NCBI GenBank assembly: GCA_002428995.1
Contig: DIYJ01000015.1
Coordinates: 62,001 to 126,000, forward strand
Direction: 5' to 3'
Length of the DNA stretch: 64,000 nucleotides
Source of the DNA: Flavobacteriales bacterium UBA6057
Lineage (GTDB): Bacteria > Bacteroidota > Bacteroidia > Flavobacteriales_G > Salibacteraceae
Shown: positions 1 to 8,648 of the stretch, piece by piece
Numbering within the stretch: position 1 is the stretch's first letter
How the letters are laid out: every line of letters starts with the position of its first letter
Notes under the pieces: model-generated
Told to the model about the DNA's origin: nothing
Seen by the model: the letters and a program-made list of their open reading frames with translations, nothing else
Database searches by the model: none
Position numbers and translations under genes: made by a program

Positions 1-697
1 GCACGTCCAGCGTGTAAGCACCCTGGGCAGACAGGTCTATGTTGAAGTTGTAGTTGGCAGTTCCTCCGGCAGCTATGTTTCCGGAAAAAGTTCCGGCACT
101 CTGGTAGCTGCCTCCGTTGAGTCGATATTCAATAGGACAAGTCGTGATAGCAGTCGAGCCTTGGTTTCGGATCTGGATTGTTACCTGTTCCGCATTGGTG
201 AGGCCACATCCATCCGTGGGAGAGCTGATGTTTTCCACAAAAGCATCTTCGGTGTTGCAGCTTCCTCCTCCGGATACATTGAAGAATTGCTGTCCCGAGG
301 TTGACCCTACCGTGAGGTCGTAATTCAAAACCGTGACACCACCACTGCGCACTTCAACGAATGACCCTGCACCATTCCACGCATCCCCATAGGCATCCAG
401 TGCGATGAGGTAGTAGTTGTTCTGATCCGGATAGCATCCAATATTGACCGTGGTGCTGTAAGAACTGTTGACCAGCGTGGTTTGACAATCAGTCGGATCG
501 CAAATCTCGAGGATGAGGTTGTTGGAAGGGTCGTAGACTTCCACCTTGTTGTCAGACGACCAGTTAGGCCAGTTGACTTCTACTTCGATCTCCGACAATT
601 GTGACTGACCAACAAGCGAGAAGGTGAGCATCAAGCACACGAGTAGCATCGGCTTCCGAAGCGCTACTCGGGTGAGGTAGGGAATGATTTCTGACAT
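1..697 (-). CDS. Secreted surface protein, N-terminal part (runs off window)
   Basis: Open frame from an ATG at 697 to the window edge with no stop, so about 232 N-terminal residues are visible. Residues 15-33 are hydrophobic after a basic start and end in VGQSQ, which looks like an export signal. The next part has a beta-rich stretch with the motif DAYGDAWNGAG, common in secreted Bacteroidota proteins. A Cys-containing segment follows (about residues 150-232) that resembles CARDB-type adhesion repeats (TNAEQVTIQIRNQGST). The C-terminus lies outside the window, where a T9SS sorting domain would be expected for this type; that is inference. No enzymatic motif is seen. The gene has no co-oriented neighbour directly upstream. 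Confidence 0.75.
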   Translation of the reverse strand, partial: MSEIIPYLTRVALRKPMLLVCLMLTFSLVGQSQLSEIEVEVNWPNWSSDNKVEVYDPSNNLILEICDPTDCQTTLVNSSYSTTVNIGCYPDQNNYYLIALDAYGDAWNGAGSFVEVRSGGVTVLNYDLTVGSTSGQQFFNVSGGGSCNTEDAFVENISSPTDGCGLTNAEQVTIQIRNQGSTAITTCPIEYRLNGGSYQSAGTFSGNIAAGGTANYNFNIDLSAQGAYTLDV

Positions 698-837
698 AGG
701 AAAGGGTGTCAACGTTAATTGAACTGCACAGCCCTCTACGTCAATGAAATCGGGAGGTTTCGATAAATGTTAGAAGTGAGTTTTTGTAAAAATATACACT
801 TATGAACACCCGCAATTAAGGGAAATGAGCGTGGCTA

Positions 838-1905
838 TTACCCTCGTCCCATTGATATTTTTTTGACTTGCTCAAAGACCGTTATAGAAATTTCTTTTCC
901 CTCGATGGCAATGATTCCTTCAGAACGAAAATCAGACAAGGTGCGGATGAGTGATTCGGTGGCGATACCTGTGAACCCGGCAAGCTCTTCACGTGATATC
1001 TGCAATTCAATTCGTCCGCTTGATTCACCTGCATACTTTTCATGAAGGTTGAGCAGAATGGTAGCTACTCGTTCCCTCACATTTCCATAGGCGAGTTTGA
1101 GCAGCCGCTCTTCCTGCTCCAAAGCGTTTTTGGAGAGTAGCTTGATGAAGTTGTTGGCTATCTCGCGGTTGCTGTGGATGAGCTTTCGGAAGTCTTCGGT
1201 GGAAATGAATGCAACTTCAGAATCCTCAATGGCTACGGCATCTTCGGTCAGCGTGGTGTTCTCCAACAAGGCCAGGTAGCCAAGGAAGTCTCCAGGGCCG
1301 CACAGCTTGGTGATGAACTCTTTCCCGTAGTCGCTTGAGCGGGACAGTTTCACCTTTCCCTTGATCACATAGTACAGGGCATGAGGATATTCACCCTCGC
1401 GATAGATGAAGTCTTTCTTTCCGAATGCTCTTGTGTTCCGTTCGGTGATCAGTTCCTCGAGCGTTGCTTCCTCTGAAGCATAACCCAGGAAGCGCTCCGC
1501 ATCTTCAGAATTCGGCTCTGAACCGACCTTTAGCTTGTCTGCCTTGTTCAGCCTAAGCTCTATGGTGTTGAGCAGTTCTGTCTCCTCAAATGGTTTGGTG
1601 AGGTAGTCATCGGCACCTAAACTCATCCCTTTTCTGAAATCGGCCCGCTCGGCTTTTGCCGTCAGGAAAATGAAGGGTAGAGAAGAGGTCTTTGGGTTTT
1701 TGTTCAGAATGTGCAGCACACCATAGCCATCCAGTTCAGGCATCATAATGTCGCAGATCACCAGGTCGAATGGTTCGGCCTGTGCTTTCGCAACACCCTC
1801 TTTGCCGTTCTCTGCAGTCACTACTTCATAGCCGGTGAGTTCCAGAATTTCAGCTGTGTTTTCTCTCACCGATTCGTTGTCTTCAATCAATAATATCTTC
1901 TTCAT
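838..1905 (-). CDS. Response regulator with Crp/Fnr output (REC-cNMP-HTH)
   Basis: Cytoplasmic two-component regulator of 355 residues. Residues 1-120 form a receiver domain with the acidic pocket E8/D9, phospho-acceptor D52 in VICDIMMP, and the switch segment FLTAKAE followed by LTKPFEE. A cyclic-nucleotide-binding-type beta-roll follows (from KDFIYREGEYP to about residue 275), then a Crp-type winged helix (ISREELAGFTGIATESL). The N-terminal cysteine cluster of Fe-S FNR is absent, so any redox sensing would come through phosphorylation. The ATG at 1905 overlaps the stop of the kinase gene (TGATG), which indicates translational coupling. A GTG at 1908 is an alternative start. Targets are unknown. 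Crp/Fnr-type regulators often control hemN and cbb3 oxidase, both nearby, but that link is inference. Confidence 0.9.
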   Translation of the reverse strand: MKKILLIEDNESVRENTAEILELTGYEVVTAENGKEGVAKAQAEPFDLVICDIMMPELDGYGVLHILNKNPKTSSLPFIFLTAKAERADFRKGMSLGADDYLTKPFEETELLNTIELRLNKADKLKVGSEPNSEDAERFLGYASEEATLEELITERNTRAFGKKDFIYREGEYPHALYYVIKGKVKLSRSSDYGKEFITKLCGPGDFLGYLALLENTTLTEDAVAIEDSEVAFISTEDFRKLIHSNREIANNFIKLLSKNALEQEERLLKLAYGNVRERVATILLNLHEKYAGESSGRIELQISREELAGFTGIATESLIRTLSDFRSEGIIAIEGKEISITVFEQVKKISMGRG

Positions 1906-3428
1906 CACTCCGTCTGATTTTGAGGAATTCTAACATAGAATGTGGTGCCCACATTCGTCTCACTGGTGTAATAAATGGTGCCTCGCAACATTTGGAGGTA
2001 GCGCTTGATGATGTTCAATCCAAGCCCGGTTCCTTCAATGTTGAGTGCATTTTTGGCCCGGAAAAAGCGACTGAACATGTTTGCTTGTTCGCTCTCCGGA
2101 ATTCCGATGCCCTGGTCTGCTACAGCCAGTGACAGGGCATCTGCTTCGTTGGTCACCGTCACAGTCACTTCCGTGTTGGCTTCCGAATACTTTACTGCGT
2201 TGCTGAGTAGGTTGTTGATGATGATATGCAACATGTGCATATCCGTGCAGATCTCATCATAACCGCTGTATACCAGTTTCAGTTTCTGTCCTGGCTTGGC
2301 AATTTCCTGTTGCTGATCCATGAGATCGGTGATCATCTGTCGAAGCGAGAAATCACTCGGGTTCACATTCACCTTTCCTGTTTCCACTTTCTCCAGCGAT
2401 AGGAAATCGTTGAGGATGTTGGTCAGGTGCCTCACTGAAGATCGGATGCGCTTGTAGTGCTTGCCCTTCTTGTCCTCAATGCCTGCCTTGTCGTACTTCT
2501 CGATCAGCGATAGTGAACTCAAAACGGTACTCAGCGGTGTTCTGAATTCGTGTGATGCCATGGAAACGAAGCGGGATTTCAGCTCATTGAGGTGCTTTTC
2601 CTTGTCAAGCGCTTCCCTTACCTGCTCTTCGGCCTTTTTCTGGGCTGATATGTTTTGTTCTACCATCAGAATGCGATTGACCGTGCCTTTTTCGTTGGCA
2701 AGTCCTACGGCATTGATGAGGTAGTATTGATGGTTCAGTTCTACTTCGAAGCTCTGATTTTCGCCATTCAGCACCGCTTCCAGGCGCTTTTTTATCATGG
2801 GTCTCAGATCTTCATGCAAGCGATCGAGGTAGTTCATGCCCACCAGTTTTTCACTGGTGATTCCAAAGCGATAGAGCTCTTCTCCTTCTACAAATACATA
2901 GGTGAATTCGCGATCAAATACATTGATGGTTCCATTCGGGAAGTTCCGCGCTACGGTTTGATAGAGTTGCTGAGACTCACGAAGCTCGGAGGTGCGTTTT
3001 TTGACCCGCTGCTCCAGCGTTTTGTTGAGCATTTTGATCTGAGCTTCCTGTTCTTTCCGAACGGTCACATCCATGATCAGCGCCATCACCCGCAGATCTT
3101 CTCCCTCACCCATGTAGTTCAAGCTAATCTCAATGGGGAAAGAGCCACCGTCTTTACGAACGGCAATGAGGTCATAGCCATGCCCCATGGGACGTTTTCT
3201 TGGCTCAGAGACATATCCCTCACGTTGCTTGCGGTGCTTCTGGGCCAAATGTTTCGGAATCAAGTCGTCCACATTCATGCCCACCAACTCATCTACGGAA
3301 TATCCAAAAAGCTCTACCGCACGGTCATTCGCATCTTCAATGGTACCACCTCGGTTGGCGATGATCATCCCCTCCGCGGCCGTAGAAAACATGAGTTCAT
3401 AAAACTTGCTCCGATCTCTGTGAGGCAT
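1905..3428 (-). CDS. Soluble PAS-domain sensor histidine kinase
   Basis: 507-residue kinase without transmembrane segments, so it probably senses a cytoplasmic signal. Two PAS-type domains (about 5-120 and 155-262) are joined by a short coiled coil (about 125-150). A HisKA domain follows with phospho-acceptor H293 in ASHEFRTPL. The HATPase domain has the N-box NNLLSNAVKYS (about 405-415), G1 motif DQGIGIP (438-444) and G2 motif GTGLGLNI (466-473). It is the first gene of a pair with the REC-Crp/Fnr regulator, whose start overlaps this stop, so the two are almost certainly cognate. No heme or flavin ligand can be assigned to the PAS domains by eye. Confidence 0.93.
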   Translation of the reverse strand: MPHRDRSKFYELMFSTAAEGMIIANRGGTIEDANDRAVELFGYSVDELVGMNVDDLIPKHLAQKHRKQREGYVSEPRKRPMGHGYDLIAVRKDGGSFPIEISLNYMGEGEDLRVMALIMDVTVRKEQEAQIKMLNKTLEQRVKKRTSELRESQQLYQTVARNFPNGTINVFDREFTYVFVEGEELYRFGITSEKLVGMNYLDRLHEDLRPMIKKRLEAVLNGENQSFEVELNHQYYLINAVGLANEKGTVNRILMVEQNISAQKKAEEQVREALDKEKHLNELKSRFVSMASHEFRTPLSTVLSSLSLIEKYDKAGIEDKKGKHYKRIRSSVRHLTNILNDFLSLEKVETGKVNVNPSDFSLRQMITDLMDQQQEIAKPGQKLKLVYSGYDEICTDMHMLHIIINNLLSNAVKYSEANTEVTVTVTNEADALSLAVADQGIGIPESEQANMFSRFFRAKNALNIEGTGLGLNIIKRYLQMLRGTIYYTSETNVGTTFYVRIPQNQTE

Positions 3429-3436
3429 AGGGTTTT

Positions 3437-3808
3437 CTATAAGGCTTCAATGTCTTTTTTGAATCGTTCGATGACCGCGTGTTCCTCCATGGTGATGGGA
3501 GGGAAGGCGCGCGCAATATCCTGGATGAGGAAAACAAACTTTTCCTTCATCGCTTCGGTCAGGTATTGATCTCCGAGGCGTATGTTTTTCAAGCCTTCGG
3601 TATATCCTTGATCGTAGTCAGGCTGCCGGTTTTTGAGGACGCTGAAGATGATCTCCGTAGTGTCATAATCTTCGTCCAGTTGGCTGGCCCACTCCGTGAC
3701 CAGGTCGTGCAATTCCCGCTTCTCCTCTTCCTGGATTTTTCCATCGGCTTTCGCCACCGCATGGGCAACCATACCCAAGCCGTAAAACAGGTGTTCTTTG
3801 GCTGTCAT
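3437..3808 (-). CDS. TerB-like tellurite-resistance family protein
   Basis: Small helical protein of 123 residues. The N-terminal segment HAVAKADGKIQEEEKREL has the acidic D-G-x-[IV]-x-x-x-E pattern of TerB/DUF533-type domains, which may bind metal; a second acidic helix-turn repeat is less clear. There is no signal peptide or membrane segment. It lies 8 bases upstream of the histidine kinase on the same strand, so it is probably the first cistron of a three-gene signalling operon. In this family biochemical roles are poorly known, and tellurite resistance should not be assumed. A part in sensing or membrane-stress signalling is a guess from context. Confidence 0.7.
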   Translation of the reverse strand: MTAKEHLFYGLGMVAHAVAKADGKIQEEEKRELHDLVTEWASQLDEDYDTTEIIFSVLKNRQPDYDQGYTEGLKNIRLGDQYLTEAMKEKFVFLIQDIARAFPPITMEEHAVIERFKKDIEAL

Positions 3809-3871
3809 CGCAACTTTTTTTCGAAATTAATGCACAGAAAGTTGCTACTGAAAGAATGTGCAAGGGGTCTT

Positions 3872-5215
3872 TCAGACCGTCATGCTAAACACTTGTCGGT
3901 CAGGTTGTTTTCTTCTCAACCTTTCGTCAAATACCATGCAGATGTTCCGGATGTATGATCGGCCGATCTTGGTGACTTTGAGCTGATCCTTTTGGATTTG
4001 TACGAGCTTGTCGGCCTCCATTTCGCGCAACAGCCTAAGGTTCTCATCCTCTGTGTTTTCCGCAACTTTTATGCGCGCCTTGAAGCGGCACATCAGGTCG
4101 AGAATGAGTTGCCGGATCAGCAAGTCTTCCTCGTTCAGAACATGTCCTCTGAAAATTGGGAAGTGGCCTTCGTTCACGCGCTTGAGGTACTCTTCCACCA
4201 CCTTCACGTTTTGTCCGAAACCTGTCCAGGTGTCGCTGATGGAGGAAACGCCAAGTCCAACGAGGAGTTTGCTCGGTGCCGTAGTGTAGCCCATGAAGTT
4301 TCTATGCAGGCGGTTCTGACGAAAAGCAATGGCTAATTCTTCTTGCGGCAGGGCAAAATGGTCCATTCCTATTTCCAGGTAACCGGCATCGCGAAGCATG
4401 TTTTTGCCCCTTACGTAGAGGTTGTGCTTTTCTGCGCCTTCTGGAAGATCTTTCTCGGTGAAGGACCGCTGCCCCGGCTTGATCCATGGCACATGAGCAT
4501 AGCTGTAGAAGGCGATGCGGTCTGGCCTCAGCAGGTTTACCAAATCAATGGTGTATTCAATGCTGTCTACCGTCTGGAAGGGCAGGCCGTAAACCAAGTC
4601 GTAGTTGATGGAGGTGAAGCCCTGCTCCCGCGCCCAATCGGTCACTTCTCTTACCTGCTCAAAGCTCTGTACGCGGTTGATGGTCTTCTGAACCTTTTCG
4701 TCAAAATCCTGAATTCCGAGGCTGATGCGCGTAAACCCAAGCTCAGAGAGTGTGATGAGATGTTGGCGTGTGGTGGATCTTGGGCTTGCTTCAAATCCAA
4801 ATTGGGCATCTGCCGAAACAGTGGCGCGGCCGGTGAGCCCATGAATCAGTCTGGAAAGATTGGCAGGACTGAAGAAGGTCGGGGTACCACCTCCAAGGTG
4901 TATTTCACGAATGTTCGGTCTGCTCCCGAAGAGTTTCAGGTAAAGATCCCATTCAGCAAGCAGTGCTTGGATATAAGGTTCTTCCACCTCGTGATTCACC
5001 GTGATCCGAGTGGTGCAACCGCAGAAAGTACAGAGGCTTTCACAGTAGGGCAGGTGAATGTAAATACTCAACCCTTCCTTGTCATTGTAGGCGTGAAAAG
5101 CTTCCTTCACCAGTGCTTTCCATTGCTCTTCATTGGGTGGATTATCCCAATAAGGCACGGTTGGATAACTGGTGTAGCGCGGCCCTGGCACATTGTATTT
5201 GGCCAATAAATCCAT
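3872..5215 (-). CDS. hemN: Oxygen-independent coproporphyrinogen III oxidase
   Basis: Radical-SAM enzyme of 447 residues that decarboxylates coproporphyrinogen III to protoporphyrinogen IX without oxygen, in the cytoplasm. The N-terminus (MDLLAKYNVPGPRYTSYP) aligns with the typical HemN start, so the ATG at 5215 is preferred over one 54 bases upstream. The Fe-S motif is C58-x3-C62-x2-C65 with the HemN-specific extra C67 (YCESLCTFCGC), followed by the GGGTPTF SAM-binding motif. The C-terminal HemN domain includes the substrate-region residues DHFALP. It stands alone on the minus strand. HemN is classically induced under low oxygen by Fnr-type regulators, and one such regulator is encoded about 2 kb away. 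Confidence 0.95.
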   Translation of the reverse strand: MDLLAKYNVPGPRYTSYPTVPYWDNPPNEEQWKALVKEAFHAYNDKEGLSIYIHLPYCESLCTFCGCTTRITVNHEVEEPYIQALLAEWDLYLKLFGSRPNIREIHLGGGTPTFFSPANLSRLIHGLTGRATVSADAQFGFEASPRSTTRQHLITLSELGFTRISLGIQDFDEKVQKTINRVQSFEQVREVTDWAREQGFTSINYDLVYGLPFQTVDSIEYTIDLVNLLRPDRIAFYSYAHVPWIKPGQRSFTEKDLPEGAEKHNLYVRGKNMLRDAGYLEIGMDHFALPQEELAIAFRQNRLHRNFMGYTTAPSKLLVGLGVSSISDTWTGFGQNVKVVEEYLKRVNEGHFPIFRGHVLNEEDLLIRQLILDLMCRFKARIKVAENTEDENLRLLREMEADKLVQIQKDQLKVTKIGRSYIRNICMVFDERLRRKQPDRQVFSMTV

Positions 5216-5469
5216 TAGAGAGCAAAACTCTAAGTTCAGACGGATGTTCCGCGAGACCGCGCTCACCAAAAAAGCTGAGATATATCATGTTTTCACTCTT
5301 TTAGAGGTACTTAACCCGATGAATCGGCTTCTTCGGCATGCGTAGCACAACCGGATATTTCTCCCAAACTCAAGGGTATATTAAACGAGAATGCCACACC
5401 CAAATCCTGGATGCAGCACTCTACTTTTTGCCTCTTCAAACTGATGAGGCGTGGGACATTCGATGCTCG

Positions 5470-6966
5470 CTATTTGGCTACTGTGAATTGCTGTGAGTAG
5501 GCTACGGCAGCTCCATCTGACACGTGAAGAATGTAGTTTCCGTTTACCAGCGAACGGACGTTGATCGCTTCCCCGCCTGATGGAAGCACTCCATTCATGA
5601 CCGACCTTCCGTTCAGATCAAAAACCCGGTACATGAAGTTGGCGGTTGTTGTGTTTGGCAAATCAATGCGCAGCTCGTCACTGACAGGGTTTGGATACAC
5701 CGAAAGGCCTTTGTTCATTGTTGCATCGGTTTGCTCCTCGTCTGTTGACTTATTGAGAGAAGGCGTATCCACATCGCTCGCGTCAAGTACTGCTTCCTGT
5801 AGTTGTGCGATCATTTCGTTTTGCTCCTGAATGGCTTTGACCAGTACAGGGATCAGTGAGACATAGTCTACGGATTCGAAGTCTACCTCTTGCTGAATAA
5901 GATTTCCGTCTTCATCATGTGCTTCAGGAAGTTTGGTTTCCCTTACCAGGTTGGGCAAAACCTCTTTGATCTCATCCGCAATGAACCCCATGCATTGCCC
6001 TTCATTCAAGTTCATTCCGGTGAATTCTCCCACCCGGAATGTGTAAGTCCTCGGCTTGAGCGATTCAATGATGTCCATCGCGTTATCGAGGTCTGCGATG
6101 TTGTCTTTTAGTTTTCGGTCAGAGCTCTGGTAGGTGCCTGTAGTGTATACGCTTCCGTCAAAATAACCGGCCCAGCCGTTGGAGCTGCCTGAATTGTAGT
6201 CACCGTAGATACCGTAGGCGGTTGGTGAGTTGTAGGCATGGCCCCAAACACCGAAACTCTGTGCTCCTGCGTCCGCATTTCCATGACCATCGCCATGTAC
6301 TCCAACCACGCGCTCGCCTCGATAGGCAGCACCCCAAACACCAATCTTTTCGGGGCTTTGGGAACCGCCTATGATGTAGGCGTTGGCTATACCCACGATA
6401 CCTGTCACAGCTCCGTGAAACCAGCCTGCTACGTAGCCGGTCATTGAGCTCACGCCAAACGAGCCGGCTGAGTTGTCGAAGGTGTTAATGCGAGCATGGT
6501 TAAATCCCCATCCATTCACAGTCAGGTAGTCCGAGAAATAGCCTTCGCCCTTCACATCCAACTCATAGGCTGGGCTACCATTGTTGATCCCCACTTTTCC
6601 CTGATCGGTGACCTTGAGGAGAGAGGTTCCATTCAATCCATTGTTCACAAACAGAGCTCCGTTGTTCTGTCCCCACGAGCTGGAACTTACATTAAGTGTG
6701 ATGTTTCGTGCCGAGCCCACGCTCAGGTCGTTCGTGGCTGAAATGGATTGTGAACCTGTGGCGTTGAATGTCAGTTGCCTGCCGGGATTAAGGGATGACT
6801 CCAGGCGCAGAGAGCCACCGCGGATGTCAAGGTTGTAGGAAGGCGAAGCATTGTTGATGCCAACGTTTCCGTTCGAAGACACAAATGTTCCGCTGTTAGG
6901 TGTGTAAAGCTGCGCTTGCGCGATAACTGATACCACGAGGGCAGGAATAAAAATCAGTTTTTTCAT
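5470..6966 (-). CDS. Secreted T9SS protein with endosialidase-type chaperone domain
   Basis: 498 residues from the ATG at 6966, which opens a clear signal peptide (MKKLIFIPALVVSVIAQAQ). The N-terminal half has repeats of the form GINNxSPxYxLDxxG, as seen in phage tail-fibre-like surface proteins. Around residues 280-395 there is a Peptidase S74 intramolecular chaperone domain, marked by SSDRKLKDNI, the MGFIADEI segment and a terminal coiled coil (VLVKAIQEQNEMIAQLQ). The last 70-80 residues are a T9SS type A sorting domain (LSVYPNPVSDELRI ... GNYILHVSDG). It is predicted to be exported by Sec and then T9SS and to trimerise on the cell surface. Function beyond surface exposure is not known. It stands alone in its orientation. 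Confidence 0.88.
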   Translation of the reverse strand: MKKLIFIPALVVSVIAQAQLYTPNSGTFVSSNGNVGINNASPSYNLDIRGGSLRLESSLNPGRQLTFNATGSQSISATNDLSVGSARNITLNVSSSSWGQNNGALFVNNGLNGTSLLKVTDQGKVGINNGSPAYELDVKGEGYFSDYLTVNGWGFNHARINTFDNSAGSFGVSSMTGYVAGWFHGAVTGIVGIANAYIIGGSQSPEKIGVWGAAYRGERVVGVHGDGHGNADAGAQSFGVWGHAYNSPTAYGIYGDYNSGSSNGWAGYFDGSVYTTGTYQSSDRKLKDNIADLDNAMDIIESLKPRTYTFRVGEFTGMNLNEGQCMGFIADEIKEVLPNLVRETKLPEAHDEDGNLIQQEVDFESVDYVSLIPVLVKAIQEQNEMIAQLQEAVLDASDVDTPSLNKSTDEEQTDATMNKGLSVYPNPVSDELRIDLPNTTTANFMYRVFDLNGRSVMNGVLPSGGEAINVRSLVNGNYILHVSDGAAVAYSQQFTVAK

Positions 6967-7297
6967 GATGAGTGTTTTCCCAAATGTTTCCAGGGTCAGG
7001 CTTGGGGCCAATAGCCAATACCTGTAGGGGCGTTTCTAACCCTCGAATGGCATGATCCAATTCCTAAACTGAAGCAATTGACTTCCAGGTTTACAGTGAG
7101 TAGGAGCCTTCCAAGCCTTTCGTTCCGTTCCAACGTACAGCCGATCATCAGGGCTGTATGGCAACTTGAAACTCAGCTTTACGATATGGTCTTTTCCTAA
7201 CATTATCGAGTAGATGCTTTTGGGTTTGTTCGGGCTATTTGATAGGGTTAGATTGTGTTTACACGTGTTCGTTTTTTATTTTTGTCGTAAATCAAAA
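6967..7297. other. 331-bp intergenic region between divergent genes
   Basis: No credible coding frame is seen. It holds a short hairpin with arms TACAGCC (7136-7142) and GGCTGTA (7152-7158), and at its right end the promoter of the toxin-antitoxin pair. The promoter of the leftward T9SS gene should lie near its left end, but I could not pick a clear one. Confidence 0.5.
7252..7284 (+). promoter_or_regulatory. Promoter of the DUF6364/PIN operon with embedded palindrome
   Basis: ATTG at 7252-7255 (-33-like) and TATTTTTG at 7277-7284 (TAnnTTTG, -7) are 21 bases apart, matching the Bacteroidota primary sigma factor consensus. The spacer holds the perfect palindrome ACACGTGT (7261-7268), a likely operator for the ribbon-helix-helix antitoxin. 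The predicted transcript start near 7288 leaves a leader of about 10 bases. Confidence 0.55.
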
Positions 7298-7552
7298 ATG
7301 ATGGACGCAAAAGTGACTTTGAGTTTCGATCGTGACGTGATCGAAAAGGCCAAGGAATTTGCTGAAAAGCAAAACATCAGCCTTTCCAGATTGACAGAGC
7401 TTTTGCTGCGCAGAACCCTCGAAACTTCCTATCCAAACCTCGAAGATCTCCCCGTTTCAGGCTGGGTTCAGGAACTGGCCGAGGGAGAAGTTGAATACAA
7501 AAGGCGCGGTCGTTCGAAGCACAAGGATGAGTATTTCGACTCGCGGAAATGA
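7298..7552 (+). CDS. DUF6364-type antitoxin (ribbon-helix-helix)
   Basis: 84 residues from the ATG at 7298 (a second ATG at 7301 is equally possible). The first 45 residues, with VTLSFDRDVIEKAKEFAEK and ISLSRLTELLLRR, form a beta strand plus two helices as in ribbon-helix-helix DNA-binding antitoxins of the DUF6364 family. The C-terminal part (VQELAEGEVEYKRR) is charged and should bind the toxin. The stop overlaps the start of the PIN gene (ATGA), so the pair is translationally coupled. The role is to repress its own promoter and neutralise the toxin. A longer frame begins upstream at 7214, but it lacks family similarity and would cross the promoter. Confidence 0.82.
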   Translation: MMDAKVTLSFDRDVIEKAKEFAEKQNISLSRLTELLLRRTLETSYPNLEDLPVSGWVQELAEGEVEYKRRGRSKHKDEYFDSRK

Positions 7553-7968
7553 GACTGTTTCTGGATGCTAACCTCTTAGTGGCAGTATTGAACAAAGAGT
7601 ATCCGTTGTTCAACTATGCAGCTAAGGTGTTGAGCCTTTCTGATCGGAAGGGTGTCACACTGTTTATCTCACCTGTGAGCGCTGCCATAGCCTTTTATTT
7701 CGCCTCGAAGAAATCAGGAGATGCGTTGGCAAAACGCAAGTTGAATCTGCTGCTGGAGCACGTTACGGTGAGTACCATCAATCATGAAATGACTGTGAAG
7801 GCGATTGAGCAACCGAGAGTGCATGATGTGGAAGATGGAATTCAGTACTTCAGTGCTATGCATCATCGCTGCGAGTACCTTCTCACTGAAAACGTGGAGG
7901 ATTTCTACTTTTCCGATATCCCGGTCATGCGGGCGGATGATTTTCTGAAGAACGTTCCATTGCCTTAG
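7549..7968 (+). CDS. PIN-domain ribonuclease toxin (VapC-like)
   Basis: 139-residue PIN-domain protein, expected to be a Mg2+-dependent RNase that inhibits translation when its antitoxin is lost. D6 in MRLFLDANLL is the first metal ligand. VHDVEDGIQYFSA (91-103) carries the conserved acidic residues of the xFEDAxQ motif (D96), and LLTENVEDF (111-119) gives the last acidic patch. The start overlaps the antitoxin stop by four bases. Its end overlaps the convergent ccoH-linked membrane gene by four bases, so the module is packed tightly against the cbb3 operon. The actual RNA target is unknown. Confidence 0.88.
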   Translation: MRLFLDANLLVAVLNKEYPLFNYAAKVLSLSDRKGVTLFISPVSAAIAFYFASKKSGDALAKRKLNLLLEHVTVSTINHEMTVKAIEQPRVHDVEDGIQYFSAMHHRCEYLLTENVEDFYFSDIPVMRADDFLKNVPLP

Positions 7969-8648
7969 TGGCAATCGGTGATCTGCTCTGTTTCTGCGCT
8001 TTGAGCAGGGCTCACGTAGGGGATGCCCAAATTCATGCCCCGAACGATCAATAAGGCACCCATGAGCAAAATGGTAAGAGGAATGAGTCTTCTGACCTTT
8101 GTTCGGAAACTTGCGGAGAGTCTGCTGCCAAAGGAAGTGATGAGCAAAAGCACCGGCAGTGTTCCGATGCCAAAAAGCGTCATAAACAGTGCTCCATCCC
8201 AAGGGGTAAATGTGTTGGCTGCGCCAGCAATGCCGAGGTAAACAAGCCCGCAAGGCAGCAAACCATTACCCATGCCTCCGAGCAGCCTCACTGTATTCCG
8301 GGAAAAACCCTGAGCGTGGATCCAACTGCTGAACTTCAGGGCGATTTTGCTGATGGCTCCTTCAGCTGCGCCAAAGAACTTGCTGACGGGAATGAGCAAC
8401 ACAGAGAGTACCATCAGTCCACCAATGATGATGGAAAACTGCTGCTGAAAGCCCAGCACAGAAAAGGTAGTTCCGATGGCTCCGGCAATGGCGCCAAAGA
8501 TGGCGTAGGTGAGAATCCTGCCACCGTGGTGCAACCAGCTATGAAAAGGCTTTTTTCCTTGGTTAACCGCGAGCAGAATGGGGCCGCACATGCCTGCGCA
8601 ATGCGCGCTGCCGAGCAATCCAATGGAGAGAGCGGCCCACCAGTACAT
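7965..8648 (-). CDS. TauE/SafE- or DsbD_2-like membrane protein, cbb3-linked
   Basis: 227 residues with about six transmembrane helices. The N-terminal motif GSAHCAGMCGP (about 13-23) is typical of the UreH-like/DsbD_2 family usually annotated as sulfite exporter TauE/SafE. A second internal repeat starts at GMGNGLLPCGLVY. The paired Cys and His residues suggest handling of copper or thiols rather than sulfite. This family often sits next to ccoG/ccoH, so a role in cbb3 oxidase maturation is likely but unproven. It is the last gene of the operon, and its ATG overlaps the ccoH stop (TAATG). Confidence 0.8.
   Translation of the reverse strand: MYWWAALSIGLLGSAHCAGMCGPILLAVNQGKKPFHSWLHHGGRILTYAIFGAIAGAIGTTFSVLGFQQQFSIIIGGLMVLSVLLIPVSKFFGAAEGAISKIALKFSSWIHAQGFSRNTVRLLGGMGNGLLPCGLVYLGIAGAANTFTPWDGALFMTLFGIGTLPVLLLITSFGSRLSASFRTKVRRLIPLTILLMGALLIVRGMNLGIPYVSPAQSAETEQITDCH

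Noticed and set aside
2655..3569. Long plus-strand open frame opposite the histidine kinase
   Set aside because: It lies antisense to a clear kinase gene, has no recognisable domain, and its composition follows from the opposite strand's codons.
7214..7297. Extended N-terminus of the antitoxin gene
   Set aside because: The extra residues overlap the promoter and palindrome and do not resemble the family.
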